A stretch of DNA of 5,438 nucleotides from Actinoplanes liguriensis (GTDB lineage Bacteria > Actinomycetota > Actinomycetes > Mycobacteriales > Micromonosporaceae). The position numbers and the translations under genes are program-made. Shown one piece after another: positions 1-5,438 of this stretch. The stretch is taken from NCBI GenBank assembly GCA_000715855.1, contig KL571378.1, positions 1,944 to 7,381 on the forward strand. The letters are read 5' to 3'. Position 1 is the stretch's first letter. Every line of letters starts with the position of its first letter. The notes under the pieces were generated by a model. The model saw only the letters and a list, made by a program, of their open reading frames with translations, was not told the DNA's origin and did not search any database.

Positions 1-1018
1 AACCATCCTCACCGAAACAATGCCGAACGGGACCACGTACAGCCAGTTCGACGCCGACAACCACCCGCACCACGTCGAGATTCCGCCGCTCAACGGCAAC
101 CCGGCCACCTCGGCCGAGATCACCTATTCCGGCGGCCAGGCGACGTACACGTATCCGGACGGAACGCGGGTCACTTTCGACGTCGCGTCCAGCCAGGTGG
201 TCAAGCAGGTGACGCCGGACGGCTGGACAATCGTCTATACCGACGGCAAGCCGGCCAGTGGTTCCAATTCCCGCACCGGCCAGACCGTCGCGATCACGCC
301 GGACGGCAAGGGCGGCTCGATCTGGACCTATTCCGGTGACGGCCCGGTGATCTGGAGGGATCAGGACGGTAAGCCGTATCAGGAGGTGGCCAACGGGTGG
401 ACGTTCAACAAGTTCGACTCGCAGGGCCGGCCGACCGACGGTTTCCGGGTGCTGGGCGACGGCACGATCGACACGGTGCACATCGACTACGACATCGACG
501 CGGCCGGTGACACCAGGTCGATCTACACCGATCACGGGCACACGACGACGGTCATCACCAACTCGAACGGCGTGCCGCTCTCGCAGGCCGGGGACGACGG
601 CGTGTTCCGCACGTACGAGGTCCTGTTGACCGAGTTGAAGGACGCCATCGGGAAGGTGTCCACGCAGCGGGACATCATCAACAGCGGGATCCAGGCGATC
701 GGCCGGCAGTTCTCGTCGATCCACGACACGTTGTGGACCGGCCCGGGCAGCGACCATTTCTACGGCCACATCGAGGATTTCACGAACCTCTCGCAGAACG
801 TGGCGACCGTGCTCTCCGAATCGATCCAGCGGATGGAGCAGTCGTACAACAACTACGTCGATGCGGAGAAGTCGGTCTACACCTCGTTGACGCCGATCTC
901 GGTGGAGAGCTCTCCCAAATTCGGCCCGAACGGTCAGCTGATCCCGCCGGGTTCCGTCCTGAACAACCTCAACCTGGGCCACGGCCCGGTAGTACGGCTG
1001 CCGCCGGGCGCGAAGTAG
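1..1018 (+). CDS. C-terminal part of a beta-repeat protein ending in a WXG100-like domain (5' partial)
   Basis: The frame is open from base 2 and stops with TAG at 1016-1018. The first ATG (base 20) has no ribosome binding site and lies inside a repeat (PNGTTYSQFD), so the true start is probably upstream of the window. Counting from that ATG, residues 1-190 are beta-rich, Gly/Asp/Thr/Tyr-rich and repetitive: PDG turns at 46-48, 66-68 and 94-96 are each followed by a strand such as TRVTFD or WTIVYTD. This resembles YD/RHS-type repeats, without a strict consensus. Residues 195-292 look like an alpha-helical hairpin with W239-T-G241 at the turn and N278-Y279-x-x-x-E283 after the second helix, as in WXG100 proteins. 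A Pro/Gly/Asn-rich tail of about 40 residues follows. The two free WXG100 genes begin 138 bp downstream, which fits a secreted or surface substrate of a type VII system. The domain reading is by eye; the function of the repeat region is unknown. Confidence 0.85.
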   Translation, partial: TILTETMPNGTTYSQFDADNHPHHVEIPPLNGNPATSAEITYSGGQATYTYPDGTRVTFDVASSQVVKQVTPDGWTIVYTDGKPASGSNSRTGQTVAITPDGKGGSIWTYSGDGPVIWRDQDGKPYQEVANGWTFNKFDSQGRPTDGFRVLGDGTIDTVHIDYDIDAAGDTRSIYTDHGHTTTVITNSNGVPLSQAGDDGVFRTYEVLLTELKDAIGKVSTQRDIINSGIQAIGRQFSSIHDTLWTGPGSDHFYGHIEDFTNLSQNVATVLSESIQRMEQSYNNYVDAEKSVYTSLTPISVESSPKFGPNGQLIPPGSVLNNLNLGHGPVVRLPPGAK

Positions 1019-1050
1019 GGACGACCGACGTCCGTATCGGGGGTAGCCCG
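1018..1050 (+). terminator. Two small GC hairpins just after the repeat-protein stop codon
   Basis: A 5-bp perfect stem (GGACG 1019-1023, CGTCC 1029-1033, loop ACCGA) is followed by a 4-bp stem (CGGG 1038-1041, CCCG 1047-1050). Neither is followed by a T-run. They could form a weak terminator or attenuator between the repeat gene and the WXG100 pair, but stems this short arise easily in GC-rich DNA. Confidence 0.2.
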
Positions 1051-1145
1051 GTGTCCCGTGAAGCGGCCACTGGTCAGTGAGTATCCGGTCTTGCCAGGGT
1101 GGGCGGCGTAGCCGGAGTCGCACCGGCGCCCCGTACGAGAATGGC
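1051..1145 (+). other. Gene-free leader upstream of the first WXG100 gene
   Basis: This stretch contains no convincing coding frame. It holds a short dyad, CACTG-GT-CAGTG, at 1068-1079, which could be an operator half-site pair, and ACCGGCGCCCCG at 1122-1133, which recurs exactly at 1483-1494 before the second WXG100 gene. No promoter hexamers with acceptable spacing were found: TTGCCA at 1091-1096 has no plausible -10 partner. The pair may be transcribed from here or by read-through from the repeat-protein gene. Confidence 0.3.
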
Positions 1146-1153
1146 AGGAGAGG
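1146..1153 (+). promoter_or_regulatory. Ribosome binding site of the first WXG100 gene
   Basis: The purine-rich AGGAGAGG lies 3 bases before the ATG at 1157, and its AGGAG core (1146-1150) ends 6 bases before it. This fixes the start and argues against the longer overlapping frames that open upstream. Confidence 0.75.
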
Positions 1154-1156
1154 CCG

Positions 1157-1483
1157 ATGGCGCAACCGATCGGTATTACCTTTCAGATGCTCCAGGACGG
1201 CAACAAGTCGTGCCTCGACGCGAAGCAGGAGATCGACAGCGAGCTCGCCAGCATGCGTGCCTATGTCTCGGAACTGGCCGCACAGTGGCTGGGCGCATCC
1301 TCGCAGCAGTACCAGAACCTGATGACCGACTTCGACAAGTACGGCCAGATGCTGAACGACTCGCTGCAGGGCATCGCCGACGGGTTGATGGGCAACTTCC
1401 ACAACTACACCACGACCGAGGCGGCCATCGAGTCGCAGATGAAAGAGGTCAACGGCGTCATCCCCGGCGCGCACCTGACCTGA
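1157..1483 (+). CDS. WXG100 family protein (ESAT-6/CFP-10-like), first of a pair
   Basis: This 108-residue protein has the size and layout of the WXG100 family: small helix-turn-helix proteins that pair as four-helix bundles and leave the cell through type VII secretion. A first helix (about residues 8-42) leads to the W44-L-G46 turn, a second helix runs from about 48 to 80, and N83-Y84-T-T-T-E88 follows. That matches the YxxxD/E secretion signature known from mycobacterial substrates. There is no Sec signal peptide, as expected. A single Cys (C19) sits in helix 1. The stop TGA at 1481-1483 is 46 bp from the next WXG100 gene, so the two are probably co-transcribed and may form a heterodimer. 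Which secretion machine is used cannot be told, since no EccC-type ATPase lies in the window. Confidence 0.93.
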   Translation: MAQPIGITFQMLQDGNKSCLDAKQEIDSELASMRAYVSELAAQWLGASSQQYQNLMTDFDKYGQMLNDSLQGIADGLMGNFHNYTTTEAAIESQMKEVNGVIPGAHLT

Positions 1484-1522
1484 CCGGCGCCCCGAGCTGA
1501 CCTGGACCCGAGCTGACGGAGG
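1483..1522 (+). repeat. Short tandem duplication and shared 12-mer in the WXG100 spacer
   Basis: The 11-mer CCCGAGCTGAC occurs at 1491-1501 and again at 1507-1517, a period of 16 bases. The second copy abuts the GGAGGA ribosome binding site. In addition, ACCGGCGCCCCG at 1483-1494 exactly repeats 1122-1133, upstream of the first WXG100 gene. This looks like a small slippage duplication in a spacer, perhaps with a leader shared by the two paralogues. No function is implied. Confidence 0.6.
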
Positions 1523-1523
1523 A
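1518..1523 (+). promoter_or_regulatory. Ribosome binding site of the second WXG100 gene
   Basis: GGAGGA ends 6 bases before the ATG at 1530. It is a strong match to the 16S rRNA tail and fixes the start. Confidence 0.8.
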
Positions 1524-1529
1524 CGAACC

Positions 1530-1856
1530 ATGACCCAACCCACGGCCGGCAACCTGCGCGTACCGCCGGAGCTGGAAGGCGCGGGCGCGAAGATGTCGGG
1601 CTACGCGCAGACCATCGACGACCAACTGCGGACCCTCAAGAGCCGGTTGGAGCCGTTGAAGGAGTACTGGCAGGGCCCGGCCCAGTCGTACTACCAGGAT
1701 CTGCAGGCGGAGTGGAACGCCGCCGCGGACGGTCTGCTCGGCCCGACCGGGGTGTGCGGCGACATCGCCGCGGCGCTGAACCTGGCCTGGAACAACTACA
1801 CCGACTGTGAGTGGGCCAACGTGAAGACCTGGTCGACGCCGGCCACGGGCCGCTGA
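1530..1856 (+). CDS. WXG100 family protein (ESAT-6/CFP-10-like), second of a pair
   Basis: Also exactly 108 residues. After an N-terminal segment with two prolines (12-13), helix 1 runs from about residue 15 to 45, the W47-Q-G49 turn follows, then helix 2 from about 51 to 88. N89-Y90-T-D-C-E94 is the YxxxE export motif, followed by a short tail containing two further Trp residues (95 and 101). Two Cys residues (C76 and C93) lie in and just after helix 2, which is unusual for the family; together with C19 of the partner they could allow a disulfide once exported. Sequence identity to the first WXG100 protein is low outside the motifs, as is typical for EsxA/EsxB-type pairs. The family assignment is firm. 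Partner choice and the role of the pair (secretion partner, chaperone for the upstream repeat protein, or structural substrate) are inference. Confidence 0.93.
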   Translation: MTQPTAGNLRVPPELEGAGAKMSGYAQTIDDQLRTLKSRLEPLKEYWQGPAQSYYQDLQAEWNAAADGLLGPTGVCGDIAAALNLAWNNYTDCEWANVKTWSTPATGR

Positions 1857-1874
1857 CCGGCCGGTTCACACGTA

Positions 1875-1901
1875 CGCCGGTCGGCATTCGCCCGGCCGGC
1901 G
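1875..1901 (+). terminator. Strong GC-rich hairpin after the WXG100 pair
   Basis: The left arm CGCCGGTCGGC (1875-1885) pairs with the right arm 1890-1901 through 11 base pairs, with one G-U pair (T1881-G1895), one bulged C (1893) and the loop ATTC. It begins 18 bases after the WXG100 stop and ends 44 bases before the monooxygenase ATG. No T-run follows, so it is not a textbook intrinsic terminator, although GC-rich hairpins without U-tracts are often proposed as terminators in actinobacteria. It may instead protect the 3' end of the WXG100 mRNA. Confidence 0.5.
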
Positions 1902-1945
1902 ATCCGGCGTCTGAACGCGAATCCGCTCCCACTCGTCCAACGGGT

Positions 1946-2959
1946 ATGCAGCTGGGCGTCTATACGATCGGTGACCGCACCCCCGACCCCGTGACCGGAC
2001 GCGTGCCGACCGAAGCGGAACGACTCACGTCGATGACTCTGATCGCGGAGCGCGCCGAGGCCGCCGGGTTCGACGTCTTCGCGGTCGGCGAGCACCACAA
2101 TCCGCCGTACGCGTCGTCCTCGCCCGTCGCCCTGCTGGGGTTCGTGGCCGCCCGGACCAGCCGCATCGGGCTGTCGACCGCGGCCACACTGATCACCACC
2201 AACGATCCGGTACGCCTGGCCGAGGACTACGCCACCGTGCAGCATCTCAGCGGCGGACGGCTCGACCTGATGCTCGGCCGGGGCAACTCCGGGCCGGTGT
2301 ACCCGTGGTTCGGCAGGGATGTCGGGGACAGCTACGCGCTCGCCGCCGAGAACTACGGTCTGCTGCGGCGCCTGTGGTCGTCCGACGCGCCCGTCGACTG
2401 GGCGGGCGAGCACCGGACGCCGTTGCGGGGCTTCACCTCGGTGCCACGGCCACTCGACGGGTCACCGCCGTTCGTCTGGCACGCGGCGGTGGCCAGTGAG
2501 GAGACCGCGGAGCTGGCCGCCGCGTACGGGGATGGGCTCTTCGCCAATCACCTCTTCTGGCCCTGGCAGCACACCGCGAGCCTGATCGATCGCTACCGGG
2601 ACCGGTTCACCGGCCCGGGATCCCCCGTGGTCGGCCTGGGCGGCCAGGCGTTCGTCCGCCCTCGTTCCCAGGACGCGATCGAGGAGTTCCGGCCCTACTT
2701 CGACAAGGCGCCCGTCTACGGCCACGGGCCGGCGCTGGAGGAGTACATGGGCCGTACCCCTCTGGTCGTGGGCAGTCCCCAGCAGGCCATCGACAAGATC
2801 CTCGGCTACCGCGACTACGCCGGCGACTGTCAGCGGCTGCTGTTCCTGATCGACCACGCCGGCCTGCCGCTGCCCGTCGTGCTCGACCAGATCGAGTTGC
2901 TCGGCTCTGAGGTCCTGCCGGTCCTGCGCCGCGAGACACAGGCAACCGTCTTCTCGTGA
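1946..2959 (+). CDS. LLM-class FMN-dependent monooxygenase (luciferase-like, resembles the CE1758 family)
   Basis: This 337-residue protein is a full-length luciferase-like TIM-barrel flavoprotein. Such enzymes use reduced FMN and O2 to oxidise a small substrate, which is unknown here; they are cytoplasmic. Visible family features are the N-terminal strand LGVYTIGD (3-10), E49-H50-H51 followed by NPP, the barrel strand and loop GGRLDLMLGRG (103-113) with SGPVYPWFG just after, FVWHAAVASEE (176-186), NHLFWP (201-206), and the C-terminal blocks YGHGP (258-262), VGSPQQAIDKI (275-285) and LIDHAGLPL (301-309). From memory this pattern best fits the CE1758-type subfamily. The start was chosen because the family begins right at MQLGV; the frame is open further back to a GTG at 1811, inside the WXG100 gene, but that extension is not family-like. 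No good ribosome binding site precedes 1946, so translation may be leaderless or weak. The gene is intact and has no evident link to secretion. Confidence 0.92.
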   Translation: MQLGVYTIGDRTPDPVTGRVPTEAERLTSMTLIAERAEAAGFDVFAVGEHHNPPYASSSPVALLGFVAARTSRIGLSTAATLITTNDPVRLAEDYATVQHLSGGRLDLMLGRGNSGPVYPWFGRDVGDSYALAAENYGLLRRLWSSDAPVDWAGEHRTPLRGFTSVPRPLDGSPPFVWHAAVASEETAELAAAYGDGLFANHLFWPWQHTASLIDRYRDRFTGPGSPVVGLGGQAFVRPRSQDAIEEFRPYFDKAPVYGHGPALEEYMGRTPLVVGSPQQAIDKILGYRDYAGDCQRLLFLIDHAGLPLPVVLDQIELLGSEVLPVLRRETQATVFS

Positions 2960-2965
2960 ACGCCG

Positions 2966-2997
2966 CCGCCGTCCGGGACGTCGGACAGGTTTGGCGG
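2966..2997 (+). terminator. Interrupted hairpin between the monooxygenase and the large gene
   Basis: The inner stem GTCCG (2971-2975) / CGGAC (2982-2986) has the loop GGACGT. It is extended by an outer stem CCGCC (2966-2970) / GGCGG (2993-2997), with AGGTTT bulged on the right side. It sits 6 bases after the monooxygenase stop and 28 bases before the next start. It could terminate monooxygenase transcripts, but it has no T-run and the large gene is close enough to be co-transcribed. Confidence 0.3.
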
Positions 2998-3013
2998 TAT
3001 CGGGTGAAGGCGT

Positions 3014-3019
3014 GGGAGG
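3014..3019 (+). promoter_or_regulatory. Ribosome binding site of the large 3'-open gene
   Basis: GGGAGG ends 6 bases before the ATG at 3026. An in-frame TGA at 3005-3007 rules out any start further upstream, so 3026 is the natural start. Confidence 0.75.
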
Positions 3020-3025
3020 CAGCGG

Positions 3026-5438
3026 ATGGCACCGGCAGACCCGTGTCTGGAGTTCATGACCACCCACCTCCCGTCCGGTACGTGGCACAGCGCTGATGGC
3101 AGTCTGCCTCCGGCCGAGTTCCGGGACGCCCCGCACGTGCCGGGGGTGCGCATGGTCTACGGCGACGCGGTCGGGTCCTCGACGGTGCAGGAGATGCTGC
3201 GGAACGAGCCGGTCCGGCAGCGTGGCCAGATGCTGTATCAACCACGGCCGGCGCTGGGTGCGACGCTCGACACCGAGGGCGCGCTGGCGCTGGCCGACCA
3301 GGTACGGATGACCGTGAAGCTCCCCAACTCGGCGCTGCTGGATCTGACCCATCCGAACGTTCACCCGGTCGACGAGCGGGGCCGCATCGCCCTCCCGGAG
3401 GCGGCCACCCACGTCCATGTCCTGAGCGGGAACCACCTCGATCTCCCGGCGCACCCCGATGCGGTCGAGGTCCACCGGGACATGATGAGGTCCTCGCCCG
3501 AGGCGTTGCGCCGGCTTCCGGCCGGTGATCCGGTGCGGGATGCCTACGACAGGTTCATGGCCATGTCGTACGCCGATATCCTGGCCCTGCCGGACACCGA
3601 CCCCCTGCGGCAGTCGTTCCTCGATCCGGAGGGCGTCGTGTCGAGTCTTCCGGTGAGTGGTGAGGGCATCACCCAGGACAACGTGCACCGCAACTTCCAC
3701 GCTTTTCAGAGCCGCCTGGCCCTGTTCCACGCGTTCTGGTCGGACCCGGAGATCCGCTTCGCATTCCTCGGCTACAAACGGCAGCTGACGTTCGAGTTCC
3801 AGCAGAGGCAGGTGGTGGGCCTCACCCGGGACGCTTTCACGGCGTACGAGGATCCGGGCGAGGCCGCGAACGAGGCGATCGCGGCCGCCGTGAACGTCAA
3901 GTTCGGTACGAGTCTGGTGCCCCGTTTCGTCAAGCTCATGACCGACGCCGGCGCGCTCTCCGTTCCGCACCACAAGTGGCTGGACAACCAGGATCGTGCG
4001 GATTTCACCGACTTCCTGGCCGAGCAGCGCGCCTATTACCGGGACAAGCTCGCTCTCTGGGGAAAGTTGAATCCGGCGGTCGCCGACCGCATCGCTCAGG
4101 AAAACGATCAGCGAATCCTGGAGAGCACCCCGCTGGGTGCGATCGCCGACGACATCCTGTTCGGCCTGCCGGACTACACCCAGGGCACTCCCGGCTATTT
4201 CGAGTTCTGGCGCCTGGCCTCCCAGCATCTCGTGGAGGTTTCCAGCGGGCAGATCGAGGCGCACGTGTTCGAGGGCGTCATGCGCGACGGCGTGCTGGAC
4301 AAGACCGAGGTGCCGGCCCTGTTGGAGAAGATTCAGTCGGGGAAGATCGACAACCTCAAGATATCGGTCTGGAAACTGCGCGATCGGGTGCTGGTCCATT
4401 CGGTCGACATCTACATCCATTCGCGTGCCTCGTACGACCGCAACGCGCCGATGCTCGACCCGAAGACCGTCTCGCAGTCCTACAAGAACAGACAGGGCCG
4501 GCTGTACGAGCAGAAGATCTACCGGTCACAGGAGATGGCTTCGCGCGGGTACCGGAACTCGCTCACGGAGCTGGACCCGGTGGACGGCCCGACCGGGCGT
4601 CGCGGCGCCACGGGAACGGCCCCGGTCTTCGTCCTGAACAAGATCAACGCGGATGTCGACGAGATCCTGGAGGACGGGGGCGGTATCCGCGTCGGGCCGG
4701 ATTACATGGAGGAGCTGATCCAGCAGGTACGGGACCAGACCTCACCGGCACCGAGCCGGCAGAACAGCTTCCCGGCGCCCCCGTTGGGCCGGACACCGAC
4801 GGGTGCCGACGCCACGGTCTGGGGCGACGATTTCTCCTTCGCGCCGAACCCTCTGCAGCGCAGGGCGACGACTTTCTACGGACCGTCGGAGTTCGGCTCC
4901 GATCGGAGGTCCTCGAGTTCGTCGGCCCAGTCCCCCGGAGTCCGGGAGGCCGAGCAACCGGCGTTCGAGCGCACCACCTTCCCGCTGCAGGGCGCTGACG
5001 GTCTCGTCGTGGGCGACCAGGCGCTGGTGGACCGGGTCACCACGGCGAACCCGCGCTTCCGGCCGGACGAGTACCCGATCTTCATGCACGGGGCCCTGCT
5101 GGGTGGGCCGGACGGCCTGCAGGACGCGATCACCGACGTGCTGAAAGGCCTGGCCGCGGACTCGGCGAGGTCGCTCGGCAAGAACATCGTCCTGGTCGTC
5201 TGCGACGTGGCGATATCGCCCGACGGCCTGAACGACGCCGCGGCCGCGTTCTTCGCCCGGCTGCCCGACGGATATCCCAAGCTGACGGCTTTCCCCTCCG
5301 CCACGTTGCTGCCGCGCGACGCCGACGCGGCACCGGACCAGCTGAGCGAGGTGCTGGCATCGTCGACCACGCTTCGGCCGGACGGCCGGCTGGGGTTGGC
5401 GCCGAACCTCATCCGGACCTACACCGACGCCCCGGAGG
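3026..5438 (+). CDS. Large multidomain protein of unknown function with a candidate caspase-like His-Cys domain (3' partial)
   Basis: The frame runs from ATG 3026 without a stop to the window end (804 codons), with G/C at most third positions. I do not recognise the protein. There is no signal peptide, transmembrane stretch or WXG module. Residues 1-150 are mixed alpha/beta and end in a His-rich stretch (THVHVLSGNHLDLPAHP, 128-144). Residues 215-350 look mainly helical and rich in aromatic residues. Residues 370-565 are mixed, with a Lys/Arg/Tyr-rich part (478-510). A Pro/Ser/Arg-rich linker (about 572-650, including SSSSS 629-633) leads to a C-terminal alpha/beta domain from about 652. There YPIFMHG puts H688 after a hydrophobic strand, and NIVLVVCDV puts C726 after another, 38 residues later. 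This is the arrangement of clan CD (caspase, CHAT, gingipain) His-Cys dyads. A long linker before a terminal domain also recalls polymorphic-toxin layouts. Both ideas are inference; the coding call itself is strong. Confidence 0.88.
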   Translation, partial: MAPADPCLEFMTTHLPSGTWHSADGSLPPAEFRDAPHVPGVRMVYGDAVGSSTVQEMLRNEPVRQRGQMLYQPRPALGATLDTEGALALADQVRMTVKLPNSALLDLTHPNVHPVDERGRIALPEAATHVHVLSGNHLDLPAHPDAVEVHRDMMRSSPEALRRLPAGDPVRDAYDRFMAMSYADILALPDTDPLRQSFLDPEGVVSSLPVSGEGITQDNVHRNFHAFQSRLALFHAFWSDPEIRFAFLGYKRQLTFEFQQRQVVGLTRDAFTAYEDPGEAANEAIAAAVNVKFGTSLVPRFVKLMTDAGALSVPHHKWLDNQDRADFTDFLAEQRAYYRDKLALWGKLNPAVADRIAQENDQRILESTPLGAIADDILFGLPDYTQGTPGYFEFWRLASQHLVEVSSGQIEAHVFEGVMRDGVLDKTEVPALLEKIQSGKIDNLKISVWKLRDRVLVHSVDIYIHSRASYDRNAPMLDPKTVSQSYKNRQGRLYEQKIYRSQEMASRGYRNSLTELDPVDGPTGRRGATGTAPVFVLNKINADVDEILEDGGGIRVGPDYMEELIQQVRDQTSPAPSRQNSFPAPPLGRTPTGADATVWGDDFSFAPNPLQRRATTFYGPSEFGSDRRSSSSSAQSPGVREAEQPAFERTTFPLQGADGLVVGDQALVDRVTTANPRFRPDEYPIFMHGALLGGPDGLQDAITDVLKGLAADSARSLGKNIVLVVCDVAISPDGLNDAAAAFFARLPDGYPKLTAFPSATLLPRDADAAPDQLSEVLASSTTLRPDGRLGLAPNLIRTYTDAPE

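Noticed and set aside
20..22. ATG as the true start of the first gene.
   Set aside because: The frame continues to the window edge, there is no ribosome binding site, and the ATG falls inside a PDG-type repeat, so the gene most likely begins upstream.
1091..1119. Possible promoter before the first WXG100 gene (TTGCCA as -35).
   Set aside because: No acceptable -10 hexamer occurs at 16-18 bases spacing; TAGCCG at 1109 is too close.
1796..2413. A minus-strand frame of 205 codons across the WXG100/monooxygenase junction.
   Set aside because: It overlaps the well-supported monooxygenase and has no family features.
4286..4312. EF-hand-like loop in the large protein (DGVLDKTE, residues 421-428).
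   Set aside because: Only the second half of the calcium loop fits; the required Asp residues at loop positions 1 and 3 are missing.
2462..4420. A 652-codon frame on the minus strand covering the end of the monooxygenase and the first half of the large gene.
   Set aside because: It is antisense to two frames with better codon bias, one of which is a clear conserved enzyme. Its product is Arg/Val/Gly/His-rich with no recognisable domain, and such long antisense frames are common opposite GC-rich genes.
3976..4998. A 340-codon plus-strand frame inside the large gene.
   Set aside because: It is out of frame with the 3026 gene, and its product is a low-complexity Arg/Gly/Pro/Ala-rich sequence typical of a frame shadow.

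Overview
The window is high-GC DNA in which every long coding frame uses mostly G or C at the third codon position. Together with paired WXG100 genes this points to an actinobacterium. The style resembles Micromonosporaceae such as Actinoplanes or Micromonospora, but that is inference, not a match.

All five genes read left to right. (1) Bases 1-1018 hold the C-terminal part of a larger protein: a beta-rich region with PDG-type repeats followed by a WXG100-like helical hairpin. (2, 3) Two 108-residue WXG100 (ESAT-6/CFP-10-like) genes follow at 1157-1483 and 1530-1856, each with a good ribosome binding site. All three WXG modules carry the W-x-G turn and a later N-Y-x-x-x-E motif, which matches the YxxxD/E export signature of type VII secretion substrates. 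(4) A strong GC-rich hairpin at 1875-1901 separates them from a luciferase-like FMN-dependent monooxygenase (1946-2959), a clear conserved family. (5) From 3026 a frame stays open to the last base of the window (804 codons, no stop). It encodes a large protein I do not recognise: a globular N-terminal two-thirds, a Pro/Ser-rich linker, then a C-terminal domain with a His and a Cys at strand ends, as in caspase-like folds.

The left half reads as a type VII secretion substrate cluster: a repeat protein carrying its own WXG domain beside two free WXG100 partners. The monooxygenase looks like a self-contained metabolic gene. Whether the large protein belongs functionally with the WXG genes cannot be settled here. 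It has no signal peptide, no transmembrane segment and no obvious WXG module, and its 3' end lies outside. The most interesting points are the unrecognised protein with its candidate His-Cys dyad and the three WXG modules with a shared export motif. No RNA genes, insertion sequences, CRISPR arrays or attachment sites were seen.
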